Shown in pieces: positions 8,599 to 18,225 of a DNA stretch of 64,000 nt. Source of the stretch: Limobrevibacterium gyesilva (GTDB lineage: Bacteria > Pseudomonadota > Alphaproteobacteria > Acetobacterales > Acetobacteraceae); the NCBI RefSeq assembly GCF_025989185.1, contig NZ_JAPDNT010000003.1, positions 124,001-188,000 on the forward strand, given 5' to 3'. Both the position numbers and the translations under genes were made by a program. The notes beneath the pieces are model-generated. The model worked only from the letters and a program-made list of their open reading frames with translations, had not been told where the DNA came from and searched no databases. Each line of letters starts with the position of its first letter. The first letter of the stretch is position 1.

Positions 8599-9741
8599 AT
8601 GTTCGTAAGCGCCGGCGACCTCAATGTGCATGTGCAGATCGACGGGCCGCCGGGTGCCCCGGCGCTGCTGCTGCTGCATTCCCTGGGCACCAGCCTGCAT
8701 GTCTGGGACGGGCAGGCCAAGGCGCTGTCCCGCAGCTTCCGCGTCATCCGCCCCGACCTGCGCGGCCACGGCCTGACCACGGTCACATCGGGCCCCTATT
8801 CCATCGACGGCATGGCGCGCGACGCACTGGCGGTGCTGGACGCGCTGGGGGTGGCCCAGGCCCATGTCGGCGGCCTGTCGATCGGCGGCATGCTGGCGCA
8901 GGCGATCGCGGTCCAGGCGCCGGAGCGCGTGCTGTCGCTGGTCCTGTGCGACACCGCCATGGCGATTCCGCCGGCGGAAACCTGGCACCAGCGCGCCGCC
9001 GCGGTGCGGGCGGGTGGCATGGGCGCGGTCGCCGACACCGTGATGGCCCGCTGGGTGACGCCGGGCTTTCTCGGCGCGCCCCCCGCCCAGGGCTTGCGGG
9101 CGATGCTGCTGCGCACCGATCCCGAGGGCTATGCCGGCGCCGCCGAGGCCATTGCCGCCGCCGATCTGAGCTCCGCCGCCCTGTGCGTCCCCGCCTTGGT
9201 GCTGGTCGGCGACCAGGATGCGGCGACCCCGCTCGGCACCGCCGAGGCGCTGGCCCGGGCCATTCCCGGCGCGCGGTTGCAGGTGATCGCCCATGCCGCC
9301 CATCTGCCCACGGCGGAGCAGCCGGACGCCGTCACCGCGGCGATGCGCGCCTTCCTCGAACCGTCGGTCGCGGATTTCTACGAGGCCGGCATGGCCGTGC
9401 GCCGGCAGGTGCTGGGCGAGGCGCATGTCGCCCGCGCCGGCGCCGCCATCACCGAGTTCGACCGGCCGTTCCAGCAGTTCATCACCCGCACCGCCTGGGG
9501 CGGCGTGTGGACCCGCCCCGGTCTGGACCGCCGCACCCGCAGCCTGCTGACCCTGGCGCTGATGGCGGCACTCGGCCACCATGAGGAGTTCAAGCTGCAT
9601 GTCCGGGCCAGCCGCAACACCGGCGCCACTCCAGCCGACATCTCCGAGGTGCTGATCCAGGTGGCCGCCTATGCCGGCATTCCCGCCGCCAACAGCGCCG
9701 TGCGCATCGCCAAGGAAACTTTCAAGGAGATGGATGCATGA
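8599..9741 (+). CDS. pcaL: 3-oxoadipate enol-lactonase / 4-carboxymuconolactone decarboxylase fusion
   Basis: 380 residues joining two enzymes of the protocatechuate branch. Residues about 1-255 form an alpha/beta hydrolase (PcaD): LLLHSLGTSLHVWD, nucleophile Ser94 in GGLSIGG, Asp in GDQDAATP, His in AHAAHLP. Residues about 262-380 are PcaC-like: FITRTAWGGVWTRPGLDRRT, LGHHEEFKLHVRA, VAAYAGIPAANSA. One chain therefore decarboxylates the muconolactone and hydrolyses the enol-lactone to 3-oxoadipate. The ATG at 8599 is preferred over 8581 because AGAGGGG precedes it and 8581 has no ribosome site. The stop overlaps pcaH (ATGA). Confidence 0.95.
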   Translation: MFVSAGDLNVHVQIDGPPGAPALLLLHSLGTSLHVWDGQAKALSRSFRVIRPDLRGHGLTTVTSGPYSIDGMARDALAVLDALGVAQAHVGGLSIGGMLAQAIAVQAPERVLSLVLCDTAMAIPPAETWHQRAAAVRAGGMGAVADTVMARWVTPGFLGAPPAQGLRAMLLRTDPEGYAGAAEAIAAADLSSAALCVPALVLVGDQDAATPLGTAEALARAIPGARLQVIAHAAHLPTAEQPDAVTAAMRAFLEPSVADFYEAGMAVRRQVLGEAHVARAGAAITEFDRPFQQFITRTAWGGVWTRPGLDRRTRSLLTLALMAALGHHEEFKLHVRASRNTGATPADISEVLIQVAAYAGIPAANSAVRIAKETFKEMDA

Positions 9742-10439
9742 CCGACGTCACGCCCTTCCGCCCCGCGGTGGCGGGAAGCCAGCCGCCGAACGACAGCCCG
9801 GAATACGGCAGCACGCACAAGCGCCACCCGAAGCAGGCGCTGGTGGCGTTCGCCCACACCGTCACGGAAGCGACCGGGCCGCGCTTCTCGCCGGCGCAGT
9901 TCCCCGCGATCATCGACATCTCCACGGTCGACGGCCATGCCGCCATGGGCGAGCGCATCATCGTGCGCGGCCGCGTGACCGACGAGGACGGGCGCCCGGT
10001 GCCGGACACCATGATCGAGATCTGGCAGGCCAACGCGGCCGGCCGCTACCACCATCCGCGTGACCAGCACGACGCCCCGCTGGACGCGCATTTCCAGGGT
10101 GCCGGCCGCGTGTTCACCGACGCCGACGGCTGGTACCAGTTCACCTCGATCAAGCCGGGCGCCTATCCCTGGCGCAACCACTTCAATGCCTGGCGGCCCA
10201 ACCACATCCACTATTCCCTGTTCGGCTCCGGCTTCGCGACGCGGCTGATCACCCAGATGTATTTCCCGGGCGACCCGCTGCTGGAACTGGACCCGGTGTT
10301 CAACACCGTGCCGGACGAGCACGCCCGCAAGCGGCTGGTGGCGAAGTTCGACCTCGACGTCACCAGGCCGGAATGGGCGCTGGGCTACCGTTTCGACGTG
10401 GTCCTGCGCGGCCGCGAAGCCACGCCGATGGAGGAATAG
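9738..10439 (+). CDS. pcaH: Protocatechuate 3,4-dioxygenase beta subunit
   Basis: 233 residues, the catalytic subunit of the intradiol ring-cleaving dioxygenase that opens protocatechuate to 3-carboxymuconate. The non-haem Fe(III) ligands are visible: Tyr in GRYHHPRD, Tyr in KPGAYPW, and two His in NHIHYSLFG. The intradiol core IIVRGRVTDEDGRPVPDTMI and IEIWQANAAG are intact, and length is normal. It partners with PcaG, encoded 3 bases downstream, and is coupled to pcaL by a 4-base overlap. Confidence 0.97.
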   Translation: MTDVTPFRPAVAGSQPPNDSPEYGSTHKRHPKQALVAFAHTVTEATGPRFSPAQFPAIIDISTVDGHAAMGERIIVRGRVTDEDGRPVPDTMIEIWQANAAGRYHHPRDQHDAPLDAHFQGAGRVFTDADGWYQFTSIKPGAYPWRNHFNAWRPNHIHYSLFGSGFATRLITQMYFPGDPLLELDPVFNTVPDEHARKRLVAKFDLDVTRPEWALGYRFDVVLRGREATPMEE

Positions 10440-10442
10440 GAC

Positions 10443-10964
10443 ATGCCGATCGCGACCGCCGCCCAGACCATCGGCCCTTACTGGCACCTGATCGAATACC
10501 CCGAATTCGCCGACCTGACCCGGTTCGGCGCCGAGGGCGAGAAGGTCGTGCTGACCGGCCTCGTCATCGACGGCGACGGGGCGCCGGTCACGGATGGCTG
10601 CATCGAGCTGTGGCAGGCCAGCCCCGCCGCCGGCGCGCGCTTCCCGGGCTATGGCCGCAGCGCCACCGACGCCGACGGGCGCTTCCGCTTCACCACGGTG
10701 AAGCCGGGCCCGGTACCGGGCCGCGGCAACACGCTGCAGGCGCCGCATTTCGCCATCAACATCCTGGCGCGCGGCATCCTGACCCGGCTCTACACCCGCG
10801 CCTATTTCGAAGACGAGAAGCTGAACGGGACCGACCCGCTGCTGACCGCCATCGACGATCCGGCGCGGCGCGCGACCCTGCTCGCCCGGCCCGATGGCCC
10901 CGGCATCTGGCGCATGGATATCCGCCTGCAAGGCGACGGCGAAACCGTGTTCATCGAAGTCTGA
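10443..10964 (+). CDS. pcaG: Protocatechuate 3,4-dioxygenase alpha subunit
   Basis: 173 residues. It is the non-catalytic subunit, with the intradiol fold but without the full metal-ligand set. Typical segments: AAQTIGPYWH at the N-terminus, VTDGCIELWQA, RFRFTTVKPGPVPG, and APHFAINILARGILTRLYTR. It forms the dioxygenase with PcaH. The stop overlaps the pcaB start (TGATG), so the four pca genes are tightly coupled. Confidence 0.95.
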   Translation: MPIATAAQTIGPYWHLIEYPEFADLTRFGAEGEKVVLTGLVIDGDGAPVTDGCIELWQASPAAGARFPGYGRSATDADGRFRFTTVKPGPVPGRGNTLQAPHFAINILARGILTRLYTRAYFEDEKLNGTDPLLTAIDDPARRATLLARPDGPGIWRMDIRLQGDGETVFIEV

Positions 10965-12319
10965 TGCCCGTCAATCCCGCCGACAGCCCGGTCCTCGGCA
11001 CGCTCTATGGCTCGGACGCCATGCGCGCCGTCTTCGACGAACGCAGCTGGTTCCAGCGCATGCTGGACGTGGAGGCGGCGCTGGCGCGCGTGCAGGCGCG
11101 CCTGGGCCTGATCCCGCCGGATGCAGGCGCGGCCATCACCGCGGCGGCGCGGGTGGACAACCTCGACACCGCCGAGCTGGCCGCGAGCGTGCGCAATGTC
11201 GGCTATCCCGTGGTCGGCGTGGTCAAGGGCCTGTCGCGCGCGGCCGGAGCGGCCGGCGCCTGGACGCATTGGGGTGCGACCACCCAGGACATCATGGACA
11301 GCGCCACGGCGCTGCAAGTGCGCGACGGCCTGGCGCTGATCCGCGGCGAACTGGTTGCCATCATCCGCGCCCTGGCCACCCAGGCCGACGCCCACCGCCA
11401 CACCGTCATGGCCGGGCGAACGCATCTGCAGCACGCTTTGCCCGTCACCTTCGGCCTGAAATGCGCGGTCTGGCTGCAGCCGCTGGTCACCCATGTCGCG
11501 CGGCTCGATCAGCTGCGCCCGCGCGTGGAGATGGTGCAGTTCGGCGGCGCCGCGGGCACGCTGGCATCGCTCGGCCCGGACGGGCTGAAGGTGATCGACG
11601 GGCTGGCCGCTGAACTCGGCCTCGCCGCCCCGGCGGCGCCCTGGCACGTCGCCCGCGACGGCTTCGCCGAGGCCGTGGGCTCCCTGGGCCTGCTATGCGG
11701 CAGCCTGGCCAAGATCGCCACCGACATCATCCTGCTGGCGCAGACCGAGATCGGCGAGGTCTGCGAGCCCTATGTCGCCGGGCGCGGCCAGTCCTCGACC
11801 ATGCCGCAGAAGCGCAACCCGATCGCCAGCGAATACGTGCTCGCCAGCGCCCGGGCGGTGCAGGCGCTGGTGCCGCTGATGCAGGGCGCGATGGCCCAGG
11901 ACCACGAACGCGCCACCGGCCCCTGGCAGGCCGAGCTGCTGGCGCTGCCGCAGGCCTTCGTGCTGACCCACGGTGCGTTGCAACATGCCCGCACCATTGC
12001 CGAGGGCATGGTGGTGGACGCCGCCCGCATGCGCCGCAACCTCGATGCCACCGGCGGGCTGATCGTGGCCGAGGCGGTGATGATGGGCCTGGCGCCGCAG
12101 CTTGGCCGCGAGGCCGCGCACCATGCGGTGAAGCACGCCTGCGACCTGGCCCTGGCCGAGGGCCTGTCGCTCGCCGATGCGCTGACGCGCGAGCCGGAGG
12201 TGGCGGCGCGGCTGGACCGCGCGGCGATCGGGCGGCTGACCGATCCCGCCGCCTATCTCGGCAGCGCCGACGCGTTTCTCGATCGTGTGCTTGAAATCGC
12301 CCGGGCGATCCGGGCTTAA
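10964..12319 (+). CDS. pcaB: 3-carboxy-cis,cis-muconate cycloisomerase
   Basis: 451 residues, fumarase/aspartase superfamily. It converts 3-carboxymuconate to 4-carboxymuconolactone, the step between PcaGH and PcaL. Seen: HWGATTQDIMDSA, GRTHLQHALPVTFGLK, and the superfamily signature GQSSTMPQKRNPI with the flexible catalytic loop. The ATG at 10964 overlaps the pcaG stop; the frame is open further upstream only as a shadow of pcaG. No pca regulator (PcaQ or PcaR) or transporter was seen nearby. Confidence 0.96.
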   Translation: MPVNPADSPVLGTLYGSDAMRAVFDERSWFQRMLDVEAALARVQARLGLIPPDAGAAITAAARVDNLDTAELAASVRNVGYPVVGVVKGLSRAAGAAGAWTHWGATTQDIMDSATALQVRDGLALIRGELVAIIRALATQADAHRHTVMAGRTHLQHALPVTFGLKCAVWLQPLVTHVARLDQLRPRVEMVQFGGAAGTLASLGPDGLKVIDGLAAELGLAAPAAPWHVARDGFAEAVGSLGLLCGSLAKIATDIILLAQTEIGEVCEPYVAGRGQSSTMPQKRNPIASEYVLASARAVQALVPLMQGAMAQDHERATGPWQAELLALPQAFVLTHGALQHARTIAEGMVVDAARMRRNLDATGGLIVAEAVMMGLAPQLGREAAHHAVKHACDLALAEGLSLADALTREPEVAARLDRAAIGRLTDPAAYLGSADAFLDRVLEIARAIRA

Positions 12320-12599
12320 TTGGTATAGGATGCGGCCGCGGGCCGAAGCCCGGATCGAAGACGTGCGAGCAGGAGCAGCAATACCCGGCTCAGCTGCGCG
12401 TGAGGCGACGCGCCTGTAAGCATCGGCGGCATGTCGCAAGACGATGCCGCGTATCGGCAGGATAAGCCGCAGCATGACGTTGCTTCTGTCCACACCATAT
12501 GCATAAGTTGTTGATGCTCAACAGCGGGACCAACCCGCGCAACGCGAGATGAGACGCGGCGCCCACCAGAGCGCCGCGGTAGGGAAGGATTCAAATACG
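12320..12599. promoter_or_regulatory. Intergenic region between pcaB and the sugar ABC operon
   Basis: 280 bases without a convincing gene. A small hairpin (stem CGGGC/GCCCG, 12339-12352) lies just after pcaB and may end its transcript, but no T-run follows. A promoter for the ABC operon should lie here; TTGCTT at about 12480 with ATAAGT 17 bases later is only a weak candidate. The last 60 bases hold the poor ribosome site AAGGA, 10 bases before the ATG. Confidence 0.35.
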
Positions 12600-13940
12600 A
12601 TGCTGAAGACGCGCGTTTCGCGCCGCAAGGCGCTCAAGCTCGGGGTGGCCGCCGCGGCGCTGCCGCTGGTGCATATCCGCACCGCCGGCGCCGCCGGCAA
12701 GCTGTCGATCGGGTTCTGGGACCATTGGGTGCCGGCCGGCAATGATGTGATGCGCAAGCAGGTCGCTGCTTTCGCCGAGAAGAACAAGGTCGAGGTCCAG
12801 GCCGACTTCATCACCTCGGTCGGCAACAAGAACCTGCTGACCCTGGCCGCCGAGGCCCAGGCCAAGACCGGGCACGACGTTCAGGCCTTCCCGAGCTGGG
12901 AAGTCCTGAACCACGTCAACGACCTCGAGCCGATGGACGACGTGATGGGCCGGCTCGGCGAGAAGTATGGCGCGGTCAACCGCGTGGTCGAGTACCTCGC
13001 GAAAATCAAGGGTCACTGGCTCGCGGTTCCCAGCAGTTCCGGCACCCAGAACAAGGGCCCGTGCGGACGCATCAGCATCCTCAAGGACGCCGCCGGCCTC
13101 GACGTGCAGGCGATGTATCCGGCCCGGCCCGAGCATACCGCGCTGGCCGACGCCTGGACCTATGATGCCATGCTCAAGGCCGCCGAGGCCTGTGCCAAGA
13201 TCGGCAAGCAGTTCGGCATGGGCCTGGGCCAGACGTCCGACTCGGTGGACGCGATCGGCTCCATCTTCGCCGCCTTCGGCGCCGAGCTGGTGAACGCGAA
13301 GGGCGAGATCACCGTGAAGTCGGACGCGGTGCGTCAGGTCCTGGAATACGGCCAGAGGCTGGTGAAGTTCCTGCCGGCCGACGCGGTCAGCTACGACGAC
13401 GCGTCGAACAACCGCGCCTTGATCTCCGGCCAGAGCGCGCTGATCTGGAATCCGCCATCGGCATGGGCGGTTGCCAAGCGCGACGCGCTGCAGGTGGCCT
13501 CGGATTGCTGGACTTTCCCGCCGCCGACCGGCCCGAAGGGACGGTTCGTGCCGTACCTGCCGTATTTCTGGGGCATGTGGAAGTTCAGCCAGAACAAGAC
13601 GGCCGGGAAGGAACTGATCGAGTTCCTGATGCAGCGCGACAATGTCGAGGCCCGGTGCACCGTGGTGGAGGGCTACGACCTGCCGCCGTTCGACGGCATG
13701 CTCGACTTCAAGGTGTGGGAGGAGGTCCAGCCGCCCAAGGGCACCGTCTACAACTACCCGCTGCGCAAGCACCACAACTCGATGGCGCATATCGCGGCCC
13801 TGCCCGCGCCGCCCGACGTCGCCGTGCAGATCTACAACCGTGGCACCATGCCGACGATGTTCGCCAAGCTGCAGAGCGGGCAGTCGATACCGCAGGTGGT
13901 CGCCTGGGCCGCCGACGAACTCGAAGGCTTCACTCGCTGA
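12600..13940 (+). CDS. Sugar-type ABC transporter substrate-binding protein
   Basis: 446 residues. The twin-arginine signal SRRKALKLGVAAAALP (residues 7-22) directs a folded protein to the periplasm. The mature sequence is a family 1 extracellular solute-binding protein (KLSIGFWDHWVPAGNDVMRK, TYDAMLKAAEACAK, WNPPSAWAVAKRDA). It heads an operon with two permeases, an ATPase and an Ldh2-type dehydrogenase. The ligand is not deducible; sugar, polyol or sugar acid is likely from the family. The ATG at 12600 is chosen because the Tat signal starts there. Confidence 0.9.
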   Translation: MLKTRVSRRKALKLGVAAAALPLVHIRTAGAAGKLSIGFWDHWVPAGNDVMRKQVAAFAEKNKVEVQADFITSVGNKNLLTLAAEAQAKTGHDVQAFPSWEVLNHVNDLEPMDDVMGRLGEKYGAVNRVVEYLAKIKGHWLAVPSSSGTQNKGPCGRISILKDAAGLDVQAMYPARPEHTALADAWTYDAMLKAAEACAKIGKQFGMGLGQTSDSVDAIGSIFAAFGAELVNAKGEITVKSDAVRQVLEYGQRLVKFLPADAVSYDDASNNRALISGQSALIWNPPSAWAVAKRDALQVASDCWTFPPPTGPKGRFVPYLPYFWGMWKFSQNKTAGKELIEFLMQRDNVEARCTVVEGYDLPPFDGMLDFKVWEEVQPPKGTVYNYPLRKHHNSMAHIAALPAPPDVAVQIYNRGTMPTMFAKLQSGQSIPQVVAWAADELEGFTR

Positions 13941-14121
13941 TCCGACCGGCGCGGGCCGCGCTTCGGCGTGGCCCGCGCCACATCTTCAGGCTCGCGGCCT
14001 GCCCCCCCTGATCGCAGTTGCGATGTCCGGGGCCGGTGGGCCGCCAGGATCATGATCGAGCGTGCCGTCTCGGGCGTCCGCCGCGTTCATGTCCGGGATG
14101 CAACGCTACGGGAGGAAAGGC

Positions 14122-15072
14122 ATGGCGGACGGCACAAGCATTTCAGCCAATCTGGCCGCGCCGGCGCGCGCCGCCATGGCGCCGCCGAGCGGCATGCGCA
14201 AGTTCATGCGACGACGTTCGACCATCGCGGTGCTGATGGCCATGCCGCTGATCCTGCTGATCGCGGGCCTGGTGATCTGGCCGGCCATCTACGCGATCTG
14301 GCTGAGCATGCTGAACAAGCGGATGACCCAGTTCGTCGGCCTGGGCAACTACGCGTTCCTGCTGAAGCGCAACACGTTCCAGCTGGTGATCTTCCAAAGC
14401 TGCCTGTTCGCGGTCACCGCCGTCATCCTCAAGGCCCTGCTCGGCTTCATCGTCGCGCATCTGATGCACAACATCCCCGGCAAGAATCAGCGCATCTGGC
14501 GCGGCCTGCTGCTGGTGCCCTGGGTGATCCCGCTGGCGCTGTCCACGCTGAGCTGGTGGTGGCTGTTCGACCCGTCCTATTCGGCGTTCAACTGGATCCT
14601 GAATTCATTGGGCTTCCAATCCGTGCCGTGGCTCGGCGTCGGCTGGAACGCGCGCTTCGCCGTGATCGCGGTGAACGTGTGGTTCGGCACGCCGTTCTTC
14701 ATGATCATGTATCTGGCCGCCCTCAAATCCGTGCCCGAGCAGTTGTATGAGGCGGCCGCGATCGACGGTGCCGGGCCGGTGCAGAAGCTGCTGCACGTCA
14801 CCCTGCCGATGATGCGCAACATCATCGCCATCACCGTGCTGTTCAGCCTGATCGTCACCTTCGCCGATTTCGATATCGTGCGGATCCTGACCGCCGGCGG
14901 GCCGCAGGACATGACGCATCTGTTCGCCACCTACGCCTTCTCGGTCGGCATCCAGTCAGGCGACATCCCGCTCGGCGCCTCGGTCAGCCTGTTCATGTTG
15001 CCGATCCTGGCCGTCGCGGCGTTCTTCGTGCTGCGCGGCGTCACCCGTCGCACCCAGGAGATCGCGGCATGA
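14122..15072 (+). CDS. ABC transporter permease (MalF/UgpA-like)
   Basis: 316 residues, about six transmembrane helices, the first after residue 30 (VLMAMPLILLIAGLVIWPA). The EAA loop is YEAAAIDGAGPVQKLLHVTL. GGAGG six bases before ATG 14122 sets the start; an earlier in-frame ATG at 14062 has no ribosome site. It follows the binding-protein gene after 181 bases and overlaps the next permease by 4 bases (ATGA). It forms half of the membrane channel. Confidence 0.93.
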   Translation: MADGTSISANLAAPARAAMAPPSGMRKFMRRRSTIAVLMAMPLILLIAGLVIWPAIYAIWLSMLNKRMTQFVGLGNYAFLLKRNTFQLVIFQSCLFAVTAVILKALLGFIVAHLMHNIPGKNQRIWRGLLLVPWVIPLALSTLSWWWLFDPSYSAFNWILNSLGFQSVPWLGVGWNARFAVIAVNVWFGTPFFMIMYLAALKSVPEQLYEAAAIDGAGPVQKLLHVTLPMMRNIIAITVLFSLIVTFADFDIVRILTAGGPQDMTHLFATYAFSVGIQSGDIPLGASVSLFMLPILAVAAFFVLRGVTRRTQEIAA

Positions 15073-15962
15073 GCAGCACGACAGCCACCGCCGGCGCCGT
15101 CGCGCAAGCCCGGCGCACCAGCCTGCACCGGCAAAGGGCCTGGACGCTGAAGGCCAGCTACGCCGTGCTGACGCTGATGGTGGTATTCTTCCTGGTGCCG
15201 CCGTTCTACATGGTGATGACCAGCCTGAAGTCCTCGGCCGAGATCTCCGCACAGCAGGGCAATCCCTGGATCGTCCAGCACCCGACACTGGCGAATTTCG
15301 CCGAGCTGATCGCCAATTCCAATTTCCAGACCTTCTTCGTGAACTCGGTCATCGTCACCGTCCTGGTGGTGGTCATCAGCATGAGCATCTCGGTGCTGGC
15401 CGCCTTCAGCCTGACGCGCATGGGATTCTGGGGCAGCCAGACACTCGCCACCGGCGTGTTCCTCACCTACCTGATTCCGGCCTCGCTGCTGTTCATTCCG
15501 CTATTCCAGATCATCGGCAAGCTTGGCCTGATCAACAGCTTCTGGTGCCTGGTGCTGCTCTATCCCACGCTTGCGGTGCCGTTCTGCACCTGGATCATGA
15601 TCGGCTATTTCAGCTCGATCCCGCGTGAGCTCGACGAGGCCGCGCTGATCGACGGGGCCGGATACATGCAGATGCTGCTGCGCATCTTCATTCCGGTGGC
15701 GATGCCCGGCATCATCGCGGCGACGATCTTCGCGTTCACCGCAAGCTGGGGCGCGTTCCTGTATCCGCTGGCCTATCTGTACACGACGGACCAGATGGTC
15801 TTGACCGTCGGGATCGTGAGTGACCTGATTCGCGGCGACGTGTTCCAGTGGGGCAAGATCATGGCCGGCTGCGTGCTGGCGGCCGTACCGCCAGTGCTGA
15901 TCTATGCTTTCCTGATGGACTACTACATCGCCGGCCTGACCGCCGGTGCAACCAAGGGATAG
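15069..15962 (+). CDS. ABC transporter permease (MalG/UgpE-like)
   Basis: 297 residues, about six transmembrane helices, with the MalG-type N-terminus ([17 protein letters not shown]) and EAA loop [20 protein letters not shown]. It pairs with the preceding permease to form the translocation path. The start overlaps the previous stop (ATGA) and the ATPase gene follows 7 bases after its stop. Confidence 0.93.
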   Translation: MSSTTATAGAVAQARRTSLHRQRAWTLKASYAVLTLMVVFFLVPPFYMVMTSLKSSAEISAQQGNPWIVQHPTLANFAELIANSNFQTFFVNSVIVTVLVVVISMSISVLAAFSLTRMGFWGSQTLATGVFLTYLIPASLLFIPLFQIIGKLGLINSFWCLVLLYPTLAVPFCTWIMIGYFSSIPRELDEAALIDGAGYMQMLLRIFIPVAMPGIIAATIFAFTASWGAFLYPLAYLYTTDQMVLTVGIVSDLIRGDVFQWGKIMAGCVLAAVPPVLIYAFLMDYYIAGLTAGATKG

Positions 15963-15969
15963 ACCAGGT

Positions 15970-17067
15970 ATGGCGCAGGTTTCGATCCGCAAGGTCGTCA
16001 AGGCTTACGAGGGCAACGTCCAGGCCGTCAAAGGCATCGATCTGGAAATCGCCGACGAGGAGTTCGTCGTGCTGGTCGGTCCCTCCGGCTGCGGCAAGTC
16101 CACCACGCTGCGCATGGTCGCGGGGCTCGAGGAGATCACCTCCGGCGAGATCTGGATCGGCGGCGACGTGGTCAACGACGTGCCGCCGCGCGACCGCGAC
16201 ATCGCCATGGTGTTCCAGAACTACGCGCTCTATCCGCACATGTCGGTGTTCGACAACATGGCCTTCGGCCTGAAGCTGCGGAAGTTCCCGAAGGACGAGA
16301 TCAAGCGCCGGGTGGACGAGGCAGCCCGCATCCTCGACATCCAGGCGCTGCTGGAGCGCAAGCCGAAGGCCCTGTCCGGCGGCCAGCGCCAGCGCGTGGC
16401 CATGGGCCGCGCCATCGTGCGCAACCCCAAGGTGTTCCTGTTCGACGAGCCGCTCTCCAACCTCGACGCCAAGCTGCGCGTGCAAATGCGCACCGAGATC
16501 AAGAAGGTGCACCAGACCATCCCCACCACCACCGTCTACGTGACCCACGACCAGGTGGAGGCGATGACTCTGGCCGACCGCGTGGTGGTGATGAACCACG
16601 GCGTGATCGAGCAGGTGGGCCCGCCGCAGGAGCTGTACCACAACCCCGCCACCCGCTTCGTCGCCGGCTTCATCGGCAGCCCGGCGATGAACTTCCTGCC
16701 CGTGCGCGTGCTGGATGACGGCGGACTGAAGGTCGAGCTCGCCAACGGCGTGAAGCTGGCAGTGCCGCCGCAGCGGGTCGACCGCTACGGCCCGTACAAG
16801 GGCCGGCAGATGACCCTGGGCCTGCGCCCGGAGCACCTGACGGAAATCCGGGATACCGAGAAGCCCAACGTCGTGCGCATCGACTGCATGGTGGACGTGG
16901 TCGAGCCGATGGGTATGGAGACGCTGGTGCATTTCTTCATCGACGGCGAGCCCGTCTGCGCCCGCATCGACCCCGTCACCCATTCCGCCCCGAACGAGGT
17001 CTTGCCGCTGGCGGCCGACCTGAACAACATGCACCTCATCGACAACGAGAGCGGAAAAGTAGTTTAG
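15970..17067 (+). CDS. ABC transporter ATP-binding protein (UgpC/MalK-like)
   Basis: 365 residues. Walker A GPSGCGKS (37-44), signature [14 protein letters not shown], Walker [16 protein letters not shown], switch His in [15 protein letters not shown], then a C-terminal TOBE domain with [10 protein letters not shown]. This is the MalK/UgpC class shared by many sugar importers. It energises the two permeases encoded just upstream. The ATG at 15970 is preferred to one 24 bases upstream that lies inside the preceding gene. Confidence 0.94.
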   Translation: MAQVSIRKVVKAYEGNVQAVKGIDLEIADEEFVVLVGPSGCGKSTTLRMVAGLEEITSGEIWIGGDVVNDVPPRDRDIAMVFQNYALYPHMSVFDNMAFGLKLRKFPKDEIKRRVDEAARILDIQALLERKPKALSGGQRQRVAMGRAIVRNPKVFLFDEPLSNLDAKLRVQMRTEIKKVHQTIPTTTVYVTHDQVEAMTLADRVVVMNHGVIEQVGPPQELYHNPATRFVAGFIGSPAMNFLPVRVLDDGGLKVELANGVKLAVPPQRVDRYGPYKGRQMTLGLRPEHLTEIRDTEKPNVVRIDCMVDVVEPMGMETLVHFFIDGEPVCARIDPVTHSAPNEVLPLAADLNNMHLIDNESGKVV

Positions 17068-17072
17068 CCACG

Positions 17073-18188
17073 ATGGATACGCCGACCGGCCGGCAAGCGG
17101 CCACCCACACCATCGGCGCCGACGCCCTGCGGGCTCTCGTCGCCGACATCTTCCGCGCCGCCGGCTGCGATCAGGCGGAGGCGGAGCGCATCGGCTTCCA
17201 CCTCGTCTCGGCCAACCTCACCGGGCATGACAGCCACGGGGTGATCCGCACGCCGCGCTACGTGCAGTACCTGCGCGAAGGCAAGGTGGTCAAAGGCCAG
17301 ACCATCAAGGTCGTCGCCGAGAGCCCGACCCATGCGGTCGTCGATGGCGGCTATGGCTTCGGCCAGACCGTGGGCCCGCAGGCGGTCGATCTCGGCATCG
17401 CCAAGGCGAAGGCGGCCGGCATGTGCATCGTCGCCCTGCGCAAGTCCGGCCATATCGGCCGCATCGGCGATTGGGGCGAACGCGCCGCCGAGGCCGGGCT
17501 GGTGTCGATCCATTTCGTCAATGTCGAGAACGGCGAGCTGGTGGCGCCCTTCGGAGGCGTAAGCCGCCGCTTCTCCACCAATCCGTTCTGCGTCGCCATC
17601 CCCTCGCCCGACGGCCAGCCGCCGCTGCTGCTGGACTTCGCCACCTCGCTGGTGGCCGAGGGCAAGGTGCTGGTCGCCTCCAACGGCGGCAAGAAGCTGC
17701 CGGAGGGCGCACTGATCAAGGCGGACGGCGAACTCTCCACCGACCCCGCCACGCTGTACGGCCCGCTCACCCAAGGCGGCCCGCGCGACCCGGCCAATGG
17801 CGAAGGCGCCATCCGCGCCTTCGGCGAGCACAAGGGCTCCGGCCTGGCGTTCATGTGCGACATCCTCGCGGGCGTGCTGACTGGCGGCGGCACCTCGGGC
17901 CCGGTGCCCGGCGGCAAGCGCGGGCTGATCAGCAACGGCATGTTCTCGATCTACCTGGACCCCGCGCATTTCGGCGCCCAGGGCTTCGTCGCCCAGGCCC
18001 GCGCGTTCGCCGATTACGTGAAGTCCTCGCGCCCCGCCGCCACGGACGGCGACGTTCTGGTCCCCGGCGAACCCGAGGCGCGCACCCGGGCCACCCGGCT
18101 GCAGGATGGCATCCCGCTGCAGGCCGACACCTGGGCCAACCTCGTCACCACCGCACGCAACCTGGGGATTGCCGAACCCCAGGGCTAA
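17073..18188 (+). CDS. Malate/L-lactate dehydrogenase family oxidoreductase (Ldh2/YlbC type)
   Basis: 371 residues, NAD(P)-dependent 2-hydroxyacid dehydrogenase of the Ldh2 fold, which is unrelated to classical lactate dehydrogenase. Typical motifs: GHDSHGVIRTPRYVQYL, with the conserved HDSHG, GYGFGQTVGPQAV, SGHIGRIGDWGERAA, FSTNPFCVAIP and GEHKGSGLAFMCDIL. It follows the ABC ATPase by 5 bases, so it likely acts on the imported compound or its product. Family members oxidise malate, lactate, ureidoglycolate, sulfolactate or sugar acids; the substrate here is open. Confidence 0.88.
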   Translation: MDTPTGRQAATHTIGADALRALVADIFRAAGCDQAEAERIGFHLVSANLTGHDSHGVIRTPRYVQYLREGKVVKGQTIKVVAESPTHAVVDGGYGFGQTVGPQAVDLGIAKAKAAGMCIVALRKSGHIGRIGDWGERAAEAGLVSIHFVNVENGELVAPFGGVSRRFSTNPFCVAIPSPDGQPPLLLDFATSLVAEGKVLVASNGGKKLPEGALIKADGELSTDPATLYGPLTQGGPRDPANGEGAIRAFGEHKGSGLAFMCDILAGVLTGGGTSGPVPGGKRGLISNGMFSIYLDPAHFGAQGFVAQARAFADYVKSSRPAATDGDVLVPGEPEARTRATRLQDGIPLQADTWANLVTTARNLGIAEPQG

Positions 18189-18197
18189 ACCGATGCG

Positions 18198-18225
18198 CGG
18201 CCGGGCCTCACGCGGCGCCCGGCCG
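18198..18225. terminator. GC-rich inverted repeat between convergent genes
   Basis: A perfect 9-base stem (CGGCCGGGC at 18198-18206 pairing with 18217-18225, 10-base loop) spans the stop codon of the minus-strand antiporter and lies 10 bases after the plus-strand dehydrogenase stop. Position and symmetry suit a bidirectional terminator, but there is no T-run on either side. Confidence 0.4.

Noticed and set aside
12316-12594. Minus-strand 92-codon frame in the gap before the sugar ABC operon
   Set aside because: No ribosome site, no motif, and it begins within the overlap of pcaB's end.
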